From Verrucomicrobiota bacterium (GTDB lineage: Bacteria > Verrucomicrobiota > Verrucomicrobiia > Limisphaerales > JADLHS01): 34,654 nucleotides of DNA. Of this stretch, positions 18,473-27,051 are shown piece after piece (position 1 is the stretch's first letter; each line of letters starts with the position of its first letter). The notes under the pieces are model-generated. The model searched no databases. It worked only from the letters and a program-made list of their open reading frames with translations, and was not told the origin of the DNA. Location of the stretch: NCBI GenBank assembly GCA_025350905.1, contig JANXWY010000099.1, positions 1-34,654 on the forward strand, read 5' to 3'. The translations under genes and the position numbers were made by a program.

Positions 18473-18500
18473 TCATCCGCGGTTCACCTGCGGTTCATCT
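18473..18500 (+). promoter_or_regulatory. Tandem 11-bp direct repeats, candidate response-regulator operator
   Basis: GCGGTTCACCT (18479-18489) is followed directly by GCGGTTCATCT (18490-18500), identical at 10 of 11 positions. A third TCA in the same phase lies at 18473-18475. The core is TTCAC-N6-TTCAT, the same arrangement as at 15863. It is about 100 bases upstream of the beta-propeller gene, which heads the efflux cluster. Confidence 0.5.
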
Positions 18501-18601
18501 CGATCTGCTACAAGTGATGGGTTCCAAGTCGTGAAAAATAACCAAAGATTTGCAGGCCGACTTCAACTGATGAGCGGTGGGTCGAAAAACAATTATTTAC
18601 C

Positions 18602-19723
18602 ATGAACAACAGCAATCATGTTTCTCGCGTCTTGCTGGTGGCTGGAATCGGGATGTTGGCGGCCAGCGGGGTGGGCCAGACCGCTTCCGCCGTTGAGCCG
18701 TACAAAATAGTCAACACCGCCCAGATCATGGGTACGGGCGGAATTGATTATGTCTCGGCGGACAACGATGACCGCCGCCTTTATGTTCCGCGCGGCGGTG
18801 AAGTACTGGTCTTTGACCTGGACACGCTCCAGTCGGTCGGTTCCATCGCCAATGCCCGGGCGCGCGGCGCGGCGGTGGACCCCAAGTCCCACCATGGATT
18901 CAGCAGCAGCAGTCCCGTCGTTATGTGGGATTCCAAATCACTCGAAACGATCACGACCATTCCCGTGCAAGGCCGCCCGGACGGCATTCTCTTTGAACCT
19001 TTGACGGAACGAATTTATGTTTTCAGCCATAGCGCCCCCAACGTTACGGTGATGGATGCCAAAGATGGTACCATCGTCGGTACAATTGATCTTGGCGGCG
19101 CGCCGGAGCAGGCGCAGAGCGACGGCCATGGCCATCTCTACGTTGACGTTGAAGACAAGAACCGCCTGGCCGTGGTGGATGTGAACACGCTCAAGGTGAC
19201 GGCGCATTATGAACTCGGCGAAAAAGGCGACGGCCCGGCCGGTCTGGGGCTGGACGCAAAAAATCATATTCTGTTCGCCATGTGCCACAGCCAAAACTGT
19301 GTCGTCCTTAATGCTGACAACGGAAAAATTCTGGCCACCCTGCCTATCGGCAAAGGCACCGACGGCGGCGGGTTCAATCCCGCCACCATGGAAGCGTTTA
19401 GTTCCCAAGGCGATGGCACGTTGACCATCATCAAGGAAACCAGTCCGACTAGTTTTGAAGTCGAGCAAATCGTAACCACCAAGTCGCGCGCCAAAACTTG
19501 TACGCTCGACACCAAAAGCAACCAGATTATTTTGATCACCACCGAACCCGCCCCGGCTGGTGCGGCCGCGGCAACCGCAATTACAACAGCTACAACAGCT
19601 CCACAAACTGCCTTGGCATCACCGCCGGCCGACCCGAACCAACCCGCTGGCGGGCGACGTGACGGACGCGGCGGCGGCAACAACGGCCCGTCAATGCTTG
19701 ATATTCTCGTCGTTGGGCGGTAG
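18602..19723 (+). CDS. Secreted beta-propeller protein (YncE/YVTN-like)
   Basis: After a signal peptide (VLLVAGIGMLAASGVGQTASA) come about seven beta-propeller blades with the repeating pattern of a residue pair followed by V-x-D-x-x-T. Examples are RRLYVPRGGEVLVFDLDTL, KDGTIVGTIDLGGAPEQAQS, LYVDVEDKNRLAVVDVNTLK and HSQNCVVLNADNGKILATLP. Members are periplasmic and bind metal or protein partners, and this kind often precedes a tripartite efflux operon. Between the last blade and the closing strand (MLDILVVGR) lies a low-complexity insert of about 45 residues rich in Ala, Thr, Pro, Arg and Gly. It lies 137 bases after the kinase gene and downstream of the tandem operator repeats, so it is probably under the regulator's control. 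There is no clear ribosome-binding site. Confidence 0.8.
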   Translation: MNNSNHVSRVLLVAGIGMLAASGVGQTASAVEPYKIVNTAQIMGTGGIDYVSADNDDRRLYVPRGGEVLVFDLDTLQSVGSIANARARGAAVDPKSHHGFSSSSPVVMWDSKSLETITTIPVQGRPDGILFEPLTERIYVFSHSAPNVTVMDAKDGTIVGTIDLGGAPEQAQSDGHGHLYVDVEDKNRLAVVDVNTLKVTAHYELGEKGDGPAGLGLDAKNHILFAMCHSQNCVVLNADNGKILATLPIGKGTDGGGFNPATMEAFSSQGDGTLTIIKETSPTSFEVEQIVTTKSRAKTCTLDTKSNQIILITTEPAPAGAAAATAITTATTAPQTALASPPADPNQPAGGRRDGRGGGNNGPSMLDILVVGR

Positions 19724-19809
19724 ACATACGAAGTTTTCGGCCGCGACAACCTTTTGGGTTTTGCATGGAAACACTTCGGCGTTGAAATGATTGGCCATAA
19801 CCTGTCGCT

Positions 19810-21213
19810 GTGAAGCATTGGTCTATCATACTGGGAATCGTCCTGCTGGCGGGCTGCGCTCGCTTTCAGTCCCAACTCATTTCCCCGGCGGAATCGGCCG
19901 CCAAACTGGAAAGCCGTTCGCTCACAAACGCAGTCCTCAAAGCGTATCTCGAAAACAATCTCCATCGCGAGCTCTCCCCCTGGCCAACGACGCAGTGGGA
20001 TTTGGAAATGCTCACGCTCGCGGCGTTTTACTATCAGCCGGGTCTGGAAGTCGCGCGGGCGCAGTGGCGTGTGGCGCAGGCGGAAGTCCAAACCGCCGGG
20101 GGACGACCCAATCCCACGCTCACCGCGGGTCCGGGGTACAACTTCAGCGCGGCCGGCGGCCTCACGCCATGGATGCCGTTTGGCTCCCTGGACCTGCCAA
20201 TTGAGACGGCAGGCAAGCGCCGTCATCGCATTGCGCGCGCCGAACATTTGTCCGCCGCCGTGCGGTTGAACCTTGCCACGACGGCATGGTCGGTGCGCAG
20301 CAGCGTGCGGGCGGGCCTGCTCGACGTCGCGACGGCCCGACGCCGCGCGGATATTTTGTCAGCCCAAACTTCCTTGGCTCAGCAAATCGTCGTTTCACTG
20401 GAACAACGCCGACAGGCCGGCGCGACTTCCGGCGCGGAACTCGGCGTCGCGCACGTCGCCCGAGCCAGGACCCAGACCGAGCTAGCCGACGCCCGCCGCC
20501 AACTGGCGGAGGCCAACGCGCGCGTGGCGGAAGCGGTGGGGATTCAATTGGACGCATTGAACGGGATCGAGTTGAGTTTCAATCTTTCCCAACTTCCGGC
20601 GTGGGACGAACTGACTTCCGCGACCGTTCGCGAGCAAGCGTTGCAAAAGCGCACGGACATTTTGGGGGCGCTCGCCGGGTACGCCGCGAGCCAGTCGGCG
20701 CTGCAACTTGAAATCGCAAAACAATACCCCGACATCCACCTAAACCCGGGCTACCAGTGGGATCAGGGCGAAAACAAATGGCAGCTCGGCCTCACCGCCG
20801 AACTGCCGGTCTTCAACCAGAACCAAGGCCCGATTACGGAAGCCCGCGCGCGGTGCGCGGAATCCGCCGCGCGCTTCGAGGCGGCGCAGGCGAAGGCCAT
20901 TGCGGAAATTGACCGTGCGACGGCGGAGCTGGGTGCGTGCCGAACCAACGCCAGCGCGGTGCAAGGGTTGGCCGCCGCGTACCAAAGCCAGCGTGAGTCC
21001 GTAGCGGCACAAGTCCGGGCAGGCGCGACGGAACCATTGGATTTGCTGAACGCACAGTTGGAATCCGGTGCGGTCGCGTTGGCTGAACTTGAGGTGCAGA
21101 TGAAGTTACAGCAAGCCATCGGCGCATGGGAAGACGCGGTACAACGGCCACTCAACCTGCCCACCACCGCCTTCGAGTCATCGCCGAACCAGGAAAAGGA
21201 GCAATCAAAGTGA
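19810..21213 (+). CDS. Outer-membrane efflux protein (TolC/CzcC-type lipoprotein)
   Basis: The GTG start is followed by a lipobox-like sequence (ILGIVLLAGCARF), so the mature protein should be lipidated on Cys near residue 16. The rest is the two-repeat TolC layout: long helices (ARAQWRVAQAEVQTAGGRPN, ATTAWSVRSSVRAGLLDVAT, ELADARRQLAEANARVAEAV) and beta strands that insert into the outer membrane (NPTLTAGPGYNFSAAGG and DIHLNPGYQWDQGENKWQLG). The Pro-Asn/Asp-Pro turns that start each beta hairpin are visible. Length 467 is normal. The product is the exit duct of the RND pump encoded behind it, and its stop overlaps the adaptor start by GTGA. Confidence 0.9.
   Translation: MKHWSIILGIVLLAGCARFQSQLISPAESAAKLESRSLTNAVLKAYLENNLHRELSPWPTTQWDLEMLTLAAFYYQPGLEVARAQWRVAQAEVQTAGGRPNPTLTAGPGYNFSAAGGLTPWMPFGSLDLPIETAGKRRHRIARAEHLSAAVRLNLATTAWSVRSSVRAGLLDVATARRRADILSAQTSLAQQIVVSLEQRRQAGATSGAELGVAHVARARTQTELADARRQLAEANARVAEAVGIQLDALNGIELSFNLSQLPAWDELTSATVREQALQKRTDILGALAGYAASQSALQLEIAKQYPDIHLNPGYQWDQGENKWQLGLTAELPVFNQNQGPITEARARCAESAARFEAAQAKAIAEIDRATAELGACRTNASAVQGLAAAYQSQRESVAAQVRAGATEPLDLLNAQLESGAVALAELEVQMKLQQAIGAWEDAVQRPLNLPTTAFESSPNQEKEQSK
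21194..21201 (+). promoter_or_regulatory. Ribosome-binding site that fixes the adaptor start
   Basis: AAAAGGAG ends 8 bases before the GTG at 21210. It is one of the few strong sites in the window and marks the adaptor start inside the end of the TolC-like gene, in preference to an ATG at 21126. Confidence 0.7.
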
Positions 21214-22238
21214 ACAAATATTTTGCGACCATCTTCGTCATGTCCCCCGCACTCGCAATTCTCAGTTGCTCGCCTTCCAGTCGGGAAAAACCCACCGAAG
21301 CGACGGCGGAAAAACCGGCCGAACCGGAATCGCGCGTGCAGCACGGTACGAACGGCGAAACCATCATCAAACTCGATGCCGTGACTCAAAAAACCATGGG
21401 TTTGGAAATGACGCCCCTCGCCGCGGCGGAGCTGGCGCCCGAGGTGAAATGCTTCGGGCGGGTGGTTGACCCCGCACCGTTGGCCGAAATGCTCATGGAA
21501 CTGGGCAAGGCGCAACTGGTCTTCGACAACTCGCATCAAGAGTTAGAGCGGATGAAAGTCTTAAAACAGGAGAACAACGCTTCGGAGCGCGCCTTTCAAA
21601 CGGCGGAGCTGATGTATCGTCAAAATAGCGGCGAGGTCAGCGCGATCTGGTTCAAGCTGCAAAAGAACTTTGGCGGCCGAATCGCTGAGCTTACCGGACC
21701 GATGGTTCTCCCGCCCGGGACGCAGCGAAAACCTGGCCTACTAGATGAGATTGCGGACGCACGCGGAGTTTTTCTGATCCGCGTAGACATGCCGGTGGCG
21801 GAGACTTTGAATTTTGCCCCAACCGGCGCCCGGATCTTGGGTTTGGCCGATGGCGCATGGCCGGTTCCAGCTTCCTCCTTCGGTGCGGTTCCGGCCGTTG
21901 ACCCGCTAACTCAGACGCGCGGTTACTTCTTTTTGGCGACCACCAATCAGCCGCCACTGATCCCAGGCATGGCGGTGACCGCTTTCATCCAGACGGAAGC
22001 GCAAGCGCAGTCCGGCGTGATCGTACCGCGCAACGCCGTCGTGCGCTGCAATGGGGCCTCGTGGGTTTATCTTCAGACCGGTGATGAAACCTGGCAACGA
22101 GTCGAAGTCAAACTGGATCGCCCACTCGCCGCCGGGTATTTCGTTCGCGAAAAATTAAAACCGCAGGACCCGGTCGTCACGGTCGGCGCCCAGCAGTTGC
22201 TCTCCGAGGAACTCAAGGGACCGAGCACCGGAGATTAG
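21210..22238 (+). CDS. RND efflux periplasmic adaptor (short, lipoyl-poor type)
   Basis: The adaptor links the inner-membrane pump to the outer-membrane duct. It begins with a lipobox (SPALAILSC), followed by a charged spacer. The core lacks the usual two lipoyl half-motifs. Instead, FGRVVDPAPLAEMLMELGKA leads straight into a helical hairpin (about residues 91-155), then a beta-barrel part (FLIRVDMPVAETL) and a membrane-proximal part (GVIVPRNAVVRCNGASWVYL, QTGDETWQRVEVKLDRPL, VTVGAQQLLSEELKG). At 342 residues it is shorter than CusB or CzcB. I believe this layout occurs in other beta-propeller-linked RND operons. The GTG start overlaps the preceding stop and has a strong ribosome-binding site. 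Only 5 bases separate it from the pump gene. Confidence 0.82.
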   Translation: MNKYFATIFVMSPALAILSCSPSSREKPTEATAEKPAEPESRVQHGTNGETIIKLDAVTQKTMGLEMTPLAAAELAPEVKCFGRVVDPAPLAEMLMELGKAQLVFDNSHQELERMKVLKQENNASERAFQTAELMYRQNSGEVSAIWFKLQKNFGGRIAELTGPMVLPPGTQRKPGLLDEIADARGVFLIRVDMPVAETLNFAPTGARILGLADGAWPVPASSFGAVPAVDPLTQTRGYFFLATTNQPPLIPGMAVTAFIQTEAQAQSGVIVPRNAVVRCNGASWVYLQTGDETWQRVEVKLDRPLAAGYFVREKLKPQDPVVTVGAQQLLSEELKGPSTGD

Positions 22239-22243
22239 CCTCG

Positions 22244-25200
22244 ATGCTGCAAGCGCTCGTCCAATTTTCGCTCAAGTTTCGCGGCCTCGTGGTGGCGCTC
22301 GCGGGCGTGTTGTTGTCGTACGGCTTCTACGTCGCCAGAAACGCGAAGCTGGATGTTTTTCCAAACTTCGTGCAACCGCAGGTTGAGATTCAGACCGAAG
22401 CCCCGGGACTTTCGCCGGAACAGGTCGAAATGCTGGTAACGCGCCCCATCGAGACCACCGTAAATGGCCTTGGCGATCTGGCCTCACTCCGTTCGGAGTC
22501 GATCGAGGGACTTTCCATCGTGACGGTGGTGTTCCAGGAAGGCGTCGATATTTTCCGGGCGCGCCAGACACTCGGCGAACAACTGTCCGAGCTGGCCGGG
22601 GCATTACCGGCCGGCGCCAAGACGCCGCGCATGTCGCCGCTCACGTCGTCCACGATGGATTTGCTGAAAGTCGGCCTGGTGTCGGCCAGCCTCTCGCCGA
22701 TGGAACTGCGGACGTTCGCGGATTGGACCCTCAAGCCGCGCTTGCTGGCCGTGCCGGGCGTGGCGCGGTGCATCGTGTTCGGCGGCGAGGTGCGGCAATT
22801 GCAGATTCAGGTCTTACCCGAACGCATGCTGGCCTACGGCCTCGCGCTTTCGGACGTGTTGTCGGCCGCGCGCGTCGCGACGGGGGTGACGGGGGCGGGG
22901 TTCATCGAGACGCGCAATCAACGCATCACAATCCAGACCGAAGGCCAGGCGCTCACGCCGGACGTGCTCGGGGAGGTCGTTGTCACGCACAACAACGGTT
23001 TCAGTGTTCGGCTGAAGGACGTGGCGCGCGTGGCCGAGGGCGCCGAACCGAAGTCTGGCGACGCGGTGATACAGGGCCAACCTGGCGTGCTGCTGGCGAC
23101 GGCCAGCCAGTACGGCGCGAATACGCTGGAAGTAACCCTGGCAGTAGAAGCGGCGTTGGCCGAAATGCAGCCGGTGTTCGCGCAGGCGGGCATCGAAGTT
23201 TTCCCACGCCTGCACCGGCCCGCGTCCTTCATCGAGGCCGCCCTCAAGAACATGAAACACTCGCTGGCCCTGGGCGGAATTCTGGTGGCGGTCGTGTTAT
23301 TCCTGCTGCTCGGCAGCGTGCGCTCGGCGATCATTTCGCTGACGGCGATTCCGATTTCACTGCTCACCGCCGTGATCGTGCTCCAAAAATGCGGCATCAC
23401 CCTCAATACCATCACGCTCGGCGGGCTGGTCATCGCCCTCGGCGCGGTGGTGGACGATTCGATCATTGACGTGGAAAACATTTCCCGGCGGCTGCGCGAA
23501 AATAAAGCCCGCGCGCTTCCCCGCCCGGTCAGCCGCGTGATTCTGCTGGCGTCACTCGAAGTGCGACGGGCGATTGTGTTCGCCACGTTCATCGTCGCGC
23601 TGGTGTTTCTGCCGGTACTGACGCTGACGGGCTTGCAGGGCAGTTTCTTTGCGCCACTCGCGTTGAGTTACATTCTCGCGATCCTGGCGTCATTGGGGGT
23701 CGCACTCACGCTAACGCCAGCGCTGGCGTATCTGTTTTTCGACCAGGGCGCGGCCCAGCTCGACGAGCCGCGCCTGCAAGCTTGGTTGAAAAAGAGCTAC
23801 GGGCACACGCTCGGTTTTGTCACGCGCTGGCCCCGCGTCATTCTGGCGGTCGTGGCGGCGGGGTGCCTCGGCGCCCTGACGCTGCTGCCACACGGCGGGG
23901 AATTTCTGCCCGAATTTCGCGAAGGCCATTTCGTGATCCAAGTTTCCACCGCGCCGGGTACGTCACTGGCGGAAATGCTGCGGATCGGAACGCTGATTTC
24001 CCGAAAACTCCTCGCAGACACCAACCGCATTGCCACGGTCGAACAACAGGCCGGGCGGGCGGAACAAGGCGAGGATGCCTGGTCGCCGAACCGCAGCGAA
24101 TTTCATGTCGAGCTGTCGCCGATTTCCGGGGCGGAGCAGAAACGGATCGCCGATGACATCCGCAACGTGCTCAAACAGTTTCCCGGTCTCCAGTTTGAAG
24201 TGCTGACGTTTCTGGGCGACCGCATCAGTGAGACCATCTCCGGCGAGACCGCGCCCGTGGTCGTGAACCTTTTCGGCGATGATCTGGACGGGCTCGACGC
24301 GAAAGCGCGGGAAGTGGCCGACGTGCTCTCCTCCATCACCGGCCACGCAGACGTGCAGGTGAAATCGCCCCCCGGCGCCCCACGCATCGCCGTTCGCCTG
24401 CGCCCCGACCGGATGACGCAATTCGGTTTTCGTCCCGTCGAAGTGCTGGAGGCGATTCAAGCCGCCTATCAAGGAACGGTGGTGGCGCAGACCCATCGCG
24501 CGAATCAAGCCACCGACGTGGCGGTGATGCTCGACGAGCGCGACCGGCAAGACCCGGAAGCCATTGGCTCGTTGCGGTTGCGCAGTCCGCAGGGCGCCCT
24601 GCTGCCGTTGCGCGAACTGGCGGAGATTTATCCCACGAGCGGCCGCCCGGCCATCCGGCACGAAGGCGCGCGCCGCCGGCAAACGGTGACGTGCGCGACG
24701 AGCGGCCGCGACGTGAGTTCGTTCGTGGTGGAAGCCAAGCAACAAGTCGCGGCGAAAATAAAATTTACCGCCGGCACTTACGCGGTGTTCAGCGGCGCGG
24801 CCGAGGCGAAGGAAAAAGCGCAGCGCGAACTCCTGCTGCACTCGGCCATCGCCGCCGTGGGCATCTTGTTGCTCCTGACGATGGTGTTCCACAACTGGCG
24901 CAACCTGCTGCTCCTGCTGGTGAACGTGCCGTTCGCGCTGGTCGGTGGCGTGCTGGCCGTGTGGGTGAGCCAAAGACTTTCGCCGGGCGATGGTGGCCTG
25001 ACCATCGGCTCGCTGGTCGGGTTCGTGACGTTGTTCGGCATCACGATGCGTAACTCAATTATGATGATTTCGCACTTTGATCATCTGGTGCAAGAGGAAG
25101 GCCTGACTTGGGGACCCGCTGCGGCCCGGCGCGGGGCCGCAGAACGCCTGATGCCAATTCTGATGACGGCCACGGTGACCGCGCTGGGGCTGTTGCCGCT

Positions 25201-25354
25201 GGCTCTCGGCAGCGGCGAAGCCGGCCGCGAGATTGAGGGGCCGATGGCCATCGTGATTCTCGGCGGCTTGATTACTTCCACCGCGCTCAATTTGTTGGTG
25301 CTGCCGACGCTGGCGCTACGCTTCGGGAGATTTGAAAAAACGGTTGCTGGGTAG
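22244..25354 (+). CDS. RND efflux pump, heavy-metal-efflux/CusA-CzcA-like
   Basis: The 1036-residue inner-membrane pump uses the proton gradient to expel substrates through the adaptor and duct. It has the standard twelve-helix duplicated plan. The first helix is followed by PQVEIQTEAPGLSPEQVEML, the porter domains by LTSSTMDLLKVGLVSASLSP and NQRITIQTEGQALTPDVLGE, and helix 4 reads GAVVDDSIIDVENISRRLRE. In CzcA-type pumps helix 4 carries D-x(5)-D-x(6)-E. Here the first Asp is replaced and there is a neighbouring Asp pair as in AcrB-type drug pumps, plus the conserved Glu. The second half closes with GITMRNSIMMISH and ITSTALNLLVLPTLAL. A metal, drug or organic acid substrate cannot be decided from sequence. 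Confidence 0.9.
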   Translation: MLQALVQFSLKFRGLVVALAGVLLSYGFYVARNAKLDVFPNFVQPQVEIQTEAPGLSPEQVEMLVTRPIETTVNGLGDLASLRSESIEGLSIVTVVFQEGVDIFRARQTLGEQLSELAGALPAGAKTPRMSPLTSSTMDLLKVGLVSASLSPMELRTFADWTLKPRLLAVPGVARCIVFGGEVRQLQIQVLPERMLAYGLALSDVLSAARVATGVTGAGFIETRNQRITIQTEGQALTPDVLGEVVVTHNNGFSVRLKDVARVAEGAEPKSGDAVIQGQPGVLLATASQYGANTLEVTLAVEAALAEMQPVFAQAGIEVFPRLHRPASFIEAALKNMKHSLALGGILVAVVLFLLLGSVRSAIISLTAIPISLLTAVIVLQKCGITLNTITLGGLVIALGAVVDDSIIDVENISRRLRENKARALPRPVSRVILLASLEVRRAIVFATFIVALVFLPVLTLTGLQGSFFAPLALSYILAILASLGVALTLTPALAYLFFDQGAAQLDEPRLQAWLKKSYGHTLGFVTRWPRVILAVVAAGCLGALTLLPHGGEFLPEFREGHFVIQVSTAPGTSLAEMLRIGTLISRKLLADTNRIATVEQQAGRAEQGEDAWSPNRSEFHVELSPISGAEQKRIADDIRNVLKQFPGLQFEVLTFLGDRISETISGETAPVVVNLFGDDLDGLDAKAREVADVLSSITGHADVQVKSPPGAPRIAVRLRPDRMTQFGFRPVEVLEAIQAAYQGTVVAQTHRANQATDVAVMLDERDRQDPEAIGSLRLRSPQGALLPLRELAEIYPTSGRPAIRHEGARRRQTVTCATSGRDVSSFVVEAKQQVAAKIKFTAGTYAVFSGAAEAKEKAQRELLLHSAIAAVGILLLLTMVFHNWRNLLLLLVNVPFALVGGVLAVWVSQRLSPGDGGLTIGSLVGFVTLFGITMRNSIMMISHFDHLVQEEGLTWGPAAARRGAAERLMPILMTATVTALGLLPLALGSGEAGREIEGPMAIVILGGLITSTALNLLVLPTLALRFGRFEKTVAG

Positions 25355-25405
25355 ACGTCGTGAGCCCGAGAGGCGGCGGGTGGCGGGTGACCAAACTGAG
25401 GAAAG

Positions 25406-25433
25406 GCCCCCCCGTATTGTCAGCGTGGGGGGC
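25406..25433. terminator. GC-rich hairpin between convergent genes
   Basis: GCCCCCC (25406-25412) pairs with GGGGGGC (25427-25433) across a 14-base loop. It sits 52 bases after the RND pump stop and 20 bases from the end of the convergent HEAT-repeat gene, so it could stop transcription from both sides. No T-run follows. Confidence 0.45.
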
Positions 25434-25452
25434 GGGGCTGATCCGGGCCGGC

Positions 25453-26145
25453 TCAATTAATACCTGCTTTCGCCGCTGCTTGCGGGTCGATTTGCTTCAG
25501 GGCCTTGGGCACGGCCAACATAATTTCCTTGGAGCTGCGATCCTGGAGCAGCTTCACCAACTCCGGGACCGCGACGGCGGCCTTGGGGCCGAACCCGCCA
25601 AGCGCCTCGACTAAGTCCGGTCGGCCATGGCCGTTGCGGTCCAAGAGACTGTTGATCAGGATGGGAATCACTACCTCCGGATCCGCGTGGAGTTTGACGA
25701 GGGCGGCAGCGGCGGGGCCGCACAGCGTATCGTCATCGAGTTTGACCACGGCCAGCAACGTGGGAGTTGCGGCCAGCGCTCGGGGCCCCAAGGCCGCCAG
25801 ATTGTCGATGGCGCCCGCCCGGCGACCGTCCGCGCACGTGAAATCAATGTGGAGGCCCGGCAGGCCGTTCAACGCTTCGACCAAGGCCACTCTTAGCCTC
25901 GAGTCGTTGGTGTCGGAAAGCACCTGGTTGGTTAGACGAGGGATGATGACGTCGTTGAGGATGGCATTGGCGCGGTTACTGGATGTCAGTTCCGCACTAC
26001 CCAACTCCTCACACCAATAACTGAACGACTTCCCTTGATAGCGAATCTCCTGGTCGCCCAGCAATCGGGCGAAGACAAAGAGCCCGATGGCCAACCCGAC
26101 CAGTCCGGTCACCACACTAATGCTTATCCGGAGCAACCGTTTCAT
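25453..26145 (-). CDS. HEAT-repeat protein with an N-terminal membrane anchor (230 aa)
   Basis: A signal anchor (ISVVTGLVGLAIGLFVFARLL) is followed by RYQGKSFSYWCEEL. The YQGKxxxYW arrangement is typical of HEAT-repeat proteins of Verrucomicrobiota. Helical repeats then run to the C-terminus, for example NAILNDVIIPRLTNQVL, NLAALGPRALAATPTLLAVV, CGPAAAALVKLHADPEVVIP, LVEALGGFGPKAAVAVPELV and IMLAVPKALKQIDPQAAAKA. The repeats make a superhelical protein-binding scaffold, facing the periplasm if the anchor is uncleaved. The partner is unknown. It is convergent with the RND pump gene. Confidence 0.75.
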   Translation of the reverse strand: MKRLLRISISVVTGLVGLAIGLFVFARLLGDQEIRYQGKSFSYWCEELGSAELTSSNRANAILNDVIIPRLTNQVLSDTNDSRLRVALVEALNGLPGLHIDFTCADGRRAGAIDNLAALGPRALAATPTLLAVVKLDDDTLCGPAAAALVKLHADPEVVIPILINSLLDRNGHGRPDLVEALGGFGPKAAVAVPELVKLLQDRSSKEIMLAVPKALKQIDPQAAAKAGIN

Positions 26146-26228
26146 GCTGCTTCAGTGGACGGCCAAGACCCATTGGGCGTAGGCGCATAGGCGGCCCGGC
26201 GGCACCCGCGACCCGCAACCGCGGTGGT

Positions 26229-26945
26229 TCAGCCCCATTTCTCCGTCTTCATCTGCGCCTTGGGAACCTGCAAGCCATGAACCACCAGTTCCTCGGCGAA
26301 TTCCACCAACGGATTCGGACCGCAGGCATAGAATACGGTATTGGGCAGATCATGAACTTGTTCCCGCACCCACTCGGCGGTGATGCGTCCGCGATGGCCG
26401 GTCCATACGTCCTCCGGATGCAGCCGCGTGCAGGTGATCAGAAAGGTGAAGTTGGTATTTTGCGCGGCGTAGTCGAGAAATTCGCGTTGAAAAATGACAT
26501 CGTTGGTGGTGCGCACGCTGTACAGCACGGTGATCTTGGTCTCAAGGTTGCGCCGGGTGGCTTCGCGCACAAAACCGCGAAACGGCGTGACACCCGAGCC
26601 ACCCGCGATGCAGATGAGATGTTTCTGCGGTTCAAACACGGGCAGAAACTTTCCCGCCGGCGGCAGCACCATTAGCTTGTCGCCTGGCTGGGCCCAGTCC
26701 ACGACGCGCGTGCCCATCTTGCCCTCGCGCTTGATCGTGACCTCGTAGCTGCCCCGGTCCAGCGCGCAGGAGGAAAGCGAATAGGCGCGCTTGTAGCCCG
26801 GTGCATCCGGCCAATACACCGTGATAAATTGTCCGGTCAGAAACTCCGGGTTGTGACCGTCCGGCCATTTGAGCCGGAGGGTCTTGGTGTCCGGTAATTC
26901 CGGCGTCACCGTTTCGATCAACATTTCAATGGGTTCTCGTGGCAT
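26229..26945 (-). CDS. FAD/NAD(P)-binding oxidoreductase (ferredoxin-NADP reductase-like)
   Basis: The 238-residue protein has both modules of the FNR superfamily. The FAD domain carries RAYSLSS (RxYS motif, about residue 58) and GTRVVDWAQPGDKL. The nucleotide domain carries the fingerprint CIAGGSGVTPFRGFV (about 112) and the C-terminal FYACGPNPLVEF (about 208). No Cys cluster for a 2Fe-2S centre is present at either end, unlike PaaE- or Hcr-type reductases, so electrons probably pass to a separate ferredoxin, flavodoxin or oxygenase. No such partner is adjacent. It is in the same orientation as the adenosyltransferase gene upstream, but 283 bases of repeat-bearing sequence lie between them. 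A reductant for that enzyme's cobalamin is conceivable but speculative. Confidence 0.85.
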   Translation of the reverse strand: MPREPIEMLIETVTPELPDTKTLRLKWPDGHNPEFLTGQFITVYWPDAPGYKRAYSLSSCALDRGSYEVTIKREGKMGTRVVDWAQPGDKLMVLPPAGKFLPVFEPQKHLICIAGGSGVTPFRGFVREATRRNLETKITVLYSVRTTNDVIFQREFLDYAAQNTNFTFLITCTRLHPEDVWTGHRGRITAEWVREQVHDLPNTVFYACGPNPLVEFAEELVVHGLQVPKAQMKTEKWG

Positions 26946-27051
26946 ATAATTTCGGAAAGTCGACCCAGAATAAATCAGCCGGGCACGCTGTAAAGCCGCG
27001 AATCATTCCGAAGGAGCGGCTGGAACTGGCGGGCACGGTAACGGACGTGGC

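Noticed and set aside
17376-18476. 366-codon open frame on the minus strand
   Set aside because: It is the antisense shadow of the histidine kinase gene. It has no domain and would overlap a clearly real gene completely.
23963-24973. 336-codon minus-strand frame inside the RND pump gene
   Set aside because: His/Arg/Gly-rich composition typical of a GC-rich antisense frame, no recognisable domain.
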